Positions 22,064-27,072 of a stretch of 27,072 bases of DNA are shown piece after piece. Both the position numbers and the translations under genes were made by a program. This DNA is from CAYTLQ01 sp964438715 (GTDB lineage Bacteria; Bacteroidota; Ignavibacteria; Ignavibacteriales; Ignavibacteriaceae). The notes under the pieces are model-generated. The model ran no database searches and was not told the origin of the DNA. It worked only from the letters and a program-made list of their open reading frames with translations. The stretch lies in NCBI GenBank assembly GCA_964438715.1, contig CAYTLQ010000016.1, positions 1-27,072 of the forward strand, given 5' to 3'. Within the stretch, counting starts at the first letter, position 1. Every line of letters begins with the position of its first letter.

Positions 22064-25000
22064 AGTATTTTTCCTTTACTGTATAATTTGTTCCTTACTT
22101 CCTACTTTCGGTCAATTTAAAACAAAAACATTTTTTATAAAATTCTCAGATAGCGTTACGCTAAATTTTATTGAGCAAGGCATTCGGAATAATAGTTTAT
22201 TCGAAAGTTTTTTAACTGATAAATCTGTATCTAATATGGTTGTTGCGCATTTTCTCCCACGATTTCTAATAAATAATGATGAAAACCTTGGCAGAATTGT
22301 CGCTCTTACCTTACCTTCTACTGAGATTTCTGTACTTAATGAAATTTCTCAGGATCCACGAATCGAGTATGTTCAGGAGAACAGAGTTTACAAAATTCAC
22401 AATCTCCCTAATGATAGTCTTGCCGCAATGCAATGGGCAATTTCGAAAATTTCTCTTGAACAGGCATGGAAAGTTTCAAAAGGAAAAGATTCAGTTATCG
22501 TGGGAGTAATTGATACAGGAATTGACTTTTTGCATCCGGATATAAAAAATCAATTATTTTACAACCCCGGCGAATCCGGTACTGATGTTCTTGGCAGAGA
22601 CAAAAGAACAAATGGTTATGATGATGACGGGAATGGTTTCATCGATGATTACATGGGATGGGATTTTACTGACAGAAGGGGATTTCCTTATGATTCAACC
22701 GGAGGGGATTATCTTAATTGGGATAATTATCCTTTAGATGAAAATGTGTATAGTCATGGAACAGCTGTAGCCGGTATTATTGGCGCAGAAACAGATAATT
22801 CTATTGGTATAGCGGGTGTAGCACCGGGAATTAAAATTCTTAATCTCCGTGCTTTCGATCCCGATGGATATGGCGAAGAAGATGATGTTGCCGCCGCTGT
22901 GGTATATGCTGTGAAAATGGGTGTTAAAGTAATAAACATGAGTTTTGGAGATAACAGCTTTTCTTATGTATTGCGCGATGTAATACGGTATGCATATTCA
23001 AAAAATACTGTTCTGGTTGCAAGCGCCGGCAACTCGGGAAGTCAGAATCCACATTATCCATCCGGGTATTCTGAAGTCATCTGTGTCGGGAATTCTACAA
23101 AGGATGATTTTGTTGCCTCAAGCTCAAATTACGGCTCAACACTCGACCTGGTTGCACCGGGCACAGGCATATATACTTTAGCGCGTAACGGCAAATATGC
23201 AGAATTTAATGGAACTTCGGCTGCTGCTCCATTTGTAAGCGCTGTTGCAGCTCTTCTTCTTTCTGAAAGGAATTTTACCAATGAGGAGGTAAAACAGATA
23301 ATTAAATCAACCTCTGATGATATTAATTCCGATGGATGGGATATAAGAAGTGGTGCAGGACGATTAAATGCGGGTAGAGCTATGACAATACTTGCACCTG
23401 CAAAAGTTTCTTTTAGTTCACCTTTTCAGGATTTTGCTACCTATACTGATACCTTATCAATAACTGCTACTGTTTTATCTCCGTACTTTATGTCATTTTC
23501 GTTATATCTAGGTACAGGCCATAATCCGGGTAATTGGAAAATTCTTCTTGAGAATCAAAAGAACCAAATTTCAGATAAGAACTTGTATAACTTAACTTTG
23601 AAAGACTTACCTGATAGCACTTACACATTACGAATTGTTCTTCAACAATCGGATGGCAGGACATTGGAGGAGCGTGTTAATTTTCATATTATGCGAACAA
23701 GACCGGAAGTTGAACTGGTTTCAATTATTCCATCTAATTATGGAAGTTCACCTACTATACTTACTGCCTTATACTCCAAACAAAGAGCCGTTGCCAGATG
23801 CTTTTACAGGAAGACTGGAGAAACAGAATTTAAGTCCATTTCACTTGATGGATTTGCAACCAATAATCAGTTCGTTAAAAATCTTCATTATGGATTTCTT
23901 CCTCCCGGCTTTATAGAACCTGGGGTAAGTTACGAATTGTTCTATGAAGTTGAGAATCTCTCAGGCTTAAAGACAACCGTAAAAGACAGCCTGGGAAATA
24001 ATTTCGTGGTTACTACCCCTTTGCCTTTCTCAATCAGAGGAGTATCAGAGAAAAATTACTCTCTGCCAACCGGGTTGCTATATCATACTCCGGTAAAATT
24101 AAGTGCCCAGAATGTAAATGAAGTTCTCTTTAATCCGATTAATGATCTTACAAAAACTTACATCTATCGTTTTCAAGCTAGTAATTTTCTTCTGGTTGAT
24201 TCAATTGCAGAGCGATTACCTAAAGACTATGGTGACTTTAACAATAACGGCAAATACGATTTGTTGATGAATTGGGGTAGAAGTGGTTACATACTGGAAC
24301 AAGAGAATTCCGGTAGTACGAAAATGGTTCAGAAGTTTAAGAATGAAAGTGGTGATTTCTGGCCTGCTTTCGCAAAAGATTTAAATAACGATATTTCAAA
24401 TGAGGCGGGTATAATTACCTCAGATACGACATTATCTGTGTACAAGGTTTTGAACAACTTATCATTGGATTTGCTTGTACATTTGCAAAACTTCTCACCA
24501 AAAGGATACGGTGGGAATATTTATGATTATCCTAACGCCTTGATTACCGATATTAATAAGGATGGAAATAATGAACTGTTTATAGTTGACTCCGACGGTG
24601 ATGTACTTTGTTATCAGATACCATTAAACGGGATTCCTATACCCGATATTCAAAAATCATTCAGTACAGGCTTTTTTAGTTCTAGCTCTTATATTGCATC
24701 AGGTGACTATAATGGTGATGGGAAAAATGATCTGGCGTTACTATTACATAGTATCTCTGAATTGGACATTTCCAGTTACCATAGGTTATTAATAGTAACT
24801 TATAACAATAACCAGATTGAAATACTTGCCGACAGGGCTTTTGTTGATCCTGCTGTAGAATTTAATCAGTTTACACGCAAAACATATAACTCCATTGAGT
24901 TCGTAAATATTGATAATGCAGGACCAAGTGAACTAGTTCTGTTTATTTTTCCCTACGCCTATATTATAGATAATGGAGAAGTAAATGGAAGAGTTATATA

Positions 25001-26273
25001 TTACACGGAAAATATAAATTCTAACACTATTTTTTCAGCAGATCTTGATCAGAATGGAATAGTAGAAATTGCTTTTCCCGAATCAGAAAAAACTAAATTT
25101 ATTGAACTGGTAAAAAACTCAGTACCAACACCATTTAATATAAGGGGATATAGTATTGATTCTACAAAGATCAAACTTCAATGGGAAAGTACTCAATCCG
25201 GTTTTTATGTATATCGTGGCACTACGCCTGATTCACTACATCTGATAGACACCATAAGCAGTACACAGTTTACAGACAGTCTATTGAATTTGGGTACTTA
25301 CTACTATTATGCTGTAAAGGCAAAGAATCAGTTTACATCCCAATTATCAGATCTTAGCACTATTCAGGAAGTTTTTCATCATACGCCTGCGAAACTTATT
25401 TCGGCAATTGTACAAAGCAGGAGAATAGTATTACTTACATTCTCTGAAAAAATAAGTAGTTCAATAAATGATCTCCGAACTATTTCTATTACCGGTTTGG
25501 AGGGTACTTTTTATCCATCCTCGGTTACGCTGGCATCTGAGTATTCATATCTGGTTACATTTGCAGACTCAATTTTACCCGGTGTAAAAACACTTAGAAT
25601 TGATGGAATGATTGACAGATATAATTCACCGATATTACCAACTACAACGGCAATAGAATTTCTTAATGAAACCGTAACACAGCAATTTTATATTGAATCA
25701 TTTGAAATAATTTCACCTTATGAAATTAAACTAACATTTAATTTAGATTATGACACATTATCAGTTTCAAATGTAACAAATTATAATTTCGCTCCATTAA
25801 ATTCTGTTGCATCGGTTGAACTAAAAGATAGCAAAACAATTCATCTTAAAGTAAAGGACAGACCAGTGGGAGCCTTAGGAAAGGAAACAGTTTTATCGTT
25901 GTCGCAAATAAAATCCTCTTCTTCCAGCGGAGGTTTACTTATAAATACCGGTGCAGGTAGTACGGTGGTTCTGACATCCAACTCCCCAAATCTTAGTGGT
26001 GTATATACTTATCCGAATCCGGCCAGATTAAGCAATGGCTCTTTAACTTTCGCCAATTTACCACGATTTGCGGAAATAAACATACTGGATCTTTCCGGCA
26101 ACCGTATTATTACACTCTCTGAATCGGATGGAAACGGGGGCTCCTCGTGGAATATGAGAGATGAAAATGGTAGGGAGGTCAGTTCTGGTGTATATTTTTA
26201 TTATATTAGGCAGTTTAATGATAAAAATGAAGAACTAAACACCTCGTTAGGAAAATTCACAATAGTACGATGA
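22050..26273 (+). CDS. Secreted subtilase (S8 peptidase) with FG-GAP, Fn3 and type IX sorting domain
   Basis: A 1407-residue exported protease. ATG 22050 is chosen because it yields a proper signal peptide (1-22, ending TFGQ) and has AAGAAAGAG upstream; a longer in-frame reading inside purF is rejected. Domains: I9-like propeptide (about 25-115); S8 catalytic domain (about 135-415) with Asp155 (VIDTGID), His236 (SHGTAVAG), oxyanion Asn328 and Ser390 (GTSAAAP); beta-rich region; several FG-GAP-like calcium repeats (DFNNNGKYD, DINKDGNNE, DYNGDGKND); an Fn3-like domain (TPFNIRGYSIDSTKIKLQW onward); a bacterial Ig-like region; and a C-terminal type IX sorting domain (about the last 85 residues, from YPNPARL, with SGVYFYYI near the end). 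It would be secreted by the Por system and anchored or released at the surface. It overlaps purF and pgsA. Confidence 0.93.
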   Translation: MRSFKVFFLYCIICSLLPTFGQFKTKTFFIKFSDSVTLNFIEQGIRNNSLFESFLTDKSVSNMVVAHFLPRFLINNDENLGRIVALTLPSTEISVLNEISQDPRIEYVQENRVYKIHNLPNDSLAAMQWAISKISLEQAWKVSKGKDSVIVGVIDTGIDFLHPDIKNQLFYNPGESGTDVLGRDKRTNGYDDDGNGFIDDYMGWDFTDRRGFPYDSTGGDYLNWDNYPLDENVYSHGTAVAGIIGAETDNSIGIAGVAPGIKILNLRAFDPDGYGEEDDVAAAVVYAVKMGVKVINMSFGDNSFSYVLRDVIRYAYSKNTVLVASAGNSGSQNPHYPSGYSEVICVGNSTKDDFVASSSNYGSTLDLVAPGTGIYTLARNGKYAEFNGTSAAAPFVSAVAALLLSERNFTNEEVKQIIKSTSDDINSDGWDIRSGAGRLNAGRAMTILAPAKVSFSSPFQDFATYTDTLSITATVLSPYFMSFSLYLGTGHNPGNWKILLENQKNQISDKNLYNLTLKDLPDSTYTLRIVLQQSDGRTLEERVNFHIMRTRPEVELVSIIPSNYGSSPTILTALYSKQRAVARCFYRKTGETEFKSISLDGFATNNQFVKNLHYGFLPPGFIEPGVSYELFYEVENLSGLKTTVKDSLGNNFVVTTPLPFSIRGVSEKNYSLPTGLLYHTPVKLSAQNVNEVLFNPINDLTKTYIYRFQASNFLLVDSIAERLPKDYGDFNNNGKYDLLMNWGRSGYILEQENSGSTKMVQKFKNESGDFWPAFAKDLNNDISNEAGIITSDTTLSVYKVLNNLSLDLLVHLQNFSPKGYGGNIYDYPNALITDINKDGNNELFIVDSDGDVLCYQIPLNGIPIPDIQKSFSTGFFSSSSYIASGDYNGDGKNDLALLLHSISELDISSYHRLLIVTYNNNQIEILADRAFVDPAVEFNQFTRKTYNSIEFVNIDNAGPSELVLFIFPYAYIIDNGEVNGRVIYYTENINSNTIFSADLDQNGIVEIAFPESEKTKFIELVKNSVPTPFNIRGYSIDSTKIKLQWESTQSGFYVYRGTTPDSLHLIDTISSTQFTDSLLNLGTYYYYAVKAKNQFTSQLSDLSTIQEVFHHTPAKLISAIVQSRRIVLLTFSEKISSSINDLRTISITGLEGTFYPSSVTLASEYSYLVTFADSILPGVKTLRIDGMIDRYNSPILPTTTAIEFLNETVTQQFYIESFEIISPYEIKLTFNLDYDTLSVSNVTNYNFAPLNSVASVELKDSKTIHLKVKDRPVGALGKETVLSLSQIKSSSSSGGLLINTGAGSTVVLTSNSPNLSGVYTYPNPARLSNGSLTFANLPRFAEINILDLSGNRIITLSESDGNGGSSWNMRDENGREVSSGVYFYYIRQFNDKNEELNTSLGKFTIVR

Positions 26274-26842
26274 TGCTAAGATTTAAAGATTTCTACACTA
26301 TTAGTAATCTGTTGAGTTTACTTAGGCTGTTCATGGCAATCCCTTTCTGGGTTTTACTCGATGCCTCGCATCATGGAGTATATGACATCCATGTTATCTT
26401 ACTGGCTTTACTTGCCGGAGTTACTGATATTTTGGATGGATTTTTAGCCAGAAAATTGAACCAGGTAACGGAAGCCGGTAAACTCATCGACCCACTGGCG
26501 GATAAAGTGTGCGTTGCGGCAATTTTTATTCAGCTTTTTCTCTCCGGAAGATTAGACGCATTCATTTTTGGACTTGTTATTGCCAGAGACATTTTAATCT
26601 TACTAGCAGGTTTATTTATTTCACCAAAACTTAAACGAATTTTACCAAGTAACATGTTGGGTAAAGTTACTGTGCTTATCATTTGTTTTTACATACTCGC
26701 TATACTATCAGGTATAAACGAGATTAAGGTGGTCAATTATCTTTTTCGTTATTCAATTATGATTTTCACTGTCGCATCTCTTGTTGGGTATGCAATGAGA
26801 GCAGCGGAATTTTTGAAACAAACTAATAATGAAACTATTTAA
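26270..26842 (+). CDS. pgsA: CDP-alcohol phosphatidyltransferase, probably phosphatidylglycerophosphate synthase
   Basis: A 190-residue integral membrane enzyme. The CDP-alcohol phosphatidyltransferase signature is complete: Asp53, Asp56-Gly57, Ala60-Arg61, Gly70, Asp74 and Asp78 with the family spacing (D-x2-DG-x2-AR-x8-G-x3-D-x3-D). Several hydrophobic helices surround it. PgsA transfers glycerol 3-phosphate to CDP-diacylglycerol for phosphatidylglycerol synthesis; a different alcohol acceptor is possible. The gene starts within the subtilase stop (ATGATG) and overlaps ftsY by 14 bases. Confidence 0.9.
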   Translation: MMLRFKDFYTISNLLSLLRLFMAIPFWVLLDASHHGVYDIHVILLALLAGVTDILDGFLARKLNQVTEAGKLIDPLADKVCVAAIFIQLFLSGRLDAFIFGLVIARDILILLAGLFISPKLKRILPSNMLGKVTVLIICFYILAILSGINEIKVVNYLFRYSIMIFTVASLVGYAMRAAEFLKQTNNETI

Positions 26843-27072
26843 GAATTTTAATTTTGATCGGTTAAAAGAAGGATTAGCAAAATCCAGCGCAAAAATCACC
26901 AACAGAATTGCTGAGGTATTCACAGGTAAAGCAAAACTTGATGAGGAGATTTTAGAAGAATTAGAAGAGATTCTCATTACCTCAGATCTTGGAGTTGATA
27001 CGGTAGCAAAAGTTATTGATGAGTTAAAAATTCGACTTAAATCTTCAAAGGAACGGAGTGAGGAGCTTATAT
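26829..27072 (+). CDS. ftsY: Signal recognition particle receptor FtsY, 5' part
   Basis: The first 81 codons of a gene that runs off the window. The protein opens MKLFKNFNFDRLKEGLAKSS and continues with an N-domain helical bundle (KLDEEILEELEEILITSDLG, VAKVIDELK), the pattern of SRP-type GTPases. The GTPase domain is beyond the window. The start at 26829 overlaps the pgsA stop. There is no long acidic A-domain, typical of short FtsY proteins. FtsY docks signal recognition particle at the membrane. Confidence 0.9.
   Translation, partial: MKLFKNFNFDRLKEGLAKSSAKITNRIAEVFTGKAKLDEEILEELEEILITSDLGVDTVAKVIDELKIRLKSSKERSEELI

Overview
The window is AT-rich, densely packed bacterial DNA that most resembles the Ignavibacteria / Bacteroidota-Chlorobi group. 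Three things point there: a secreted subtilase with a C-terminal type IX secretion (Por) sorting domain, gene neighbourhoods typical of the group (parA-parB-DUF5683, folP-cdaA), and a textbook Bacteroidota-type promoter (TTG, 20 bases, TATCTTTG) in front of a MerR gene. This placement is inference from motifs and gene order; no search was run.

Left part (1-3866) is accessory DNA. It holds two diverged 58-bp direct repeats, a packed three-gene cluster (secreted nuclease-like protein, tiny membrane protein, small helix-turn-helix-like protein), a DUF6266-like protein behind repeated AGTCT motifs, and about 800 bp of non-coding DNA. That non-coding stretch contains an imperfectly duplicated hairpin-bearing block and a 259-bp nested inverted-repeat structure. 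Next come two overlapping small genes, a cysteine-rich protein and a 57-residue SymE-like protein. The region ends in what looks like a recombination junction inside a tRNA-Arg(ACG) gene: three TCCATACA repeats, an inverted repeat, a terminator, then a tRNA lacking its T arm and 3' acceptor strand, whose anticodon stem looks like a hybrid of two tRNA alleles. I read 1-3819 as the end of an integrated element whose other end and integrase lie outside the window.

Right part (3867-27072) is core chromosome. On the minus strand are nagB (amino-sugar catabolism) and an RqcH/NFACT ribosome-rescue protein. Divergent from rqcH runs a long plus-strand operon: PASTA membrane protein, rpe, nagA, folP, cdaA (cyclic di-AMP synthase), a family 2 glycosyltransferase and a UPF0173 metallo-hydrolase. 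Then come parA, parB, DUF5683, a zinc-ribbon/Yip1-like membrane protein and nadB, meeting a convergent Ppx/GppA gene with a 32-bp overlap. A further plus-strand run holds a four-helix membrane protein, a small unknown protein, aroQ and a HAD hydrolase, followed by a merR gene directly abutting tRNA-Pro(UGG), with a terminator after it. The window ends with purF, the type IX-secreted subtilase, pgsA and the 5' part of ftsY, all overlapping.

Working together: nagA/nagB feed amino sugars into glycolysis; PASTA protein, CdaA and the glycosyltransferase suggest envelope homeostasis; nadB, purF, aroQ, folP and rpe are housekeeping biosynthesis; parAB, ftsY and pgsA serve chromosome segregation, protein targeting and membrane lipid synthesis.
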